From NCBI GenBank assembly GCA_002371335.1, contig DFHP01000159.1:1-13653 (forward strand): 13,653 bases of DNA, given 5' to 3'. Below are positions 13,505-13,653 of this stretch, in pieces. Below the pieces are notes generated by a model. The model ran no database searches. It saw only the letters and a list, made by a program, of their open reading frames with translations, and was not told where the DNA came from. This DNA is from Eubacterium sp. UBA3720 (GTDB lineage: Bacteria; Bacillota; Clostridia; Lachnospirales; Lachnospiraceae). The translations under genes and the position numbers were made by a program. Numbering within the stretch: the stretch's first letter is position 1; each line of letters starts with the position of its first letter.

Positions 13505-13653
13505 TAAAAACTTCCCATATGTCATTTTTGAACAGTTTAATCATGAAAAATCATCGTCAGGACGCTCCCGCTTCTGTCTTGCAGGTAGCGGTACTAATGA
13601 ATTTTCGGCGTTTTCACTTGAAAATTCAAAGTGCCGGCCGCAAGCCAAAACCT
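13505..13653. repeat. Interspersed element, copy C, with further inverted repeats to the window end
   Basis: TAAAAACTTCCC at 13505-13516 opens a block to about 13550 that aligns closely with the reverse complement of 4491-4541 and shares GAACAGTTT-like sequence with 631-644. The block ATCATGAAAAAT..CATCGT also matches the left arm of copy B (4468-4487). A complementary GGGAAG end is not seen, so it is a half copy or continues outside the window. Downstream are CCGCT/AGCGG at 13568-13591 with inner CTG/CAG, and a perfect 8-bp repeat GAATTTTC/GAAAATTC (13599-13606, 13620-13627) that competes with CACTT/AAGTG (13615-13619, 13629-13633). No gene is visible in this stretch. Confidence 0.5.

Overview
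The window looks like a stretch of chromosomal core genome from a Gram-positive, anaerobic-type Firmicute, most likely class Clostridia, family Lachnospiraceae. The evidence is the DUF5688-type protein, the clostridial style of the LigA and MetA sequences, strong AAGGAGG-type ribosome binding sites, TTG and ATG starts, and TTGAAA/TATAAT promoters. All nine protein genes and the single tRNA gene read on the + strand. I cannot name the genus from sequence alone.

Layout. Positions 1-163 are the upstream region of nrdR (164-610), the ribonucleotide reductase repressor, which ends in a strong terminator. A promoter at 727-755 then drives an apparent operon of alaA (alanine aminotransferase) and a citrate synthase with an unusual acidic C-terminal tail; both bear on pyruvate/alanine and 2-oxoglutarate/glutamate metabolism. 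Next is efp (elongation factor P) with its own promoter and terminator. A 500-base gap full of inverted and tandem repeats leads to a DUF5688 gene of unknown function. An ABC exporter pair follows (ATPase plus a large FtsX/MacB-type permease), joined by a stop/start overlap. A 25-bp tandem repeat array starts at the permease stop codon, followed by a well-formed promoter and tRNA-Arg(CCG). About 400 bases of hairpin-rich, apparently non-coding DNA follow. Then come an RluF/RsuA-type pseudouridine synthase and ligA, probably cotranscribed, and metA (homoserine O-acetyltransferase by its active-site Glu111) behind its own promoter. The last 150 bases are another repeat-bearing intergenic stretch.

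The coding content is ordinary housekeeping. I see no defence island, prophage, CRISPR array, transposase or biosynthetic cluster. The most interesting material is non-coding. Three intergenic regions (after nrdR, efp and metA) carry copies of what appears to be one interspersed, partly palindromic element with AACTTCCC-like ends. Two unrelated tandem arrays with 25-26 bp periods occupy two other gaps. Among proteins, LigA lacks several residues known to be important in the Escherichia coli enzyme, and the citrate synthase carries a roughly 83-residue Asn/Gly-rich then acidic tail.
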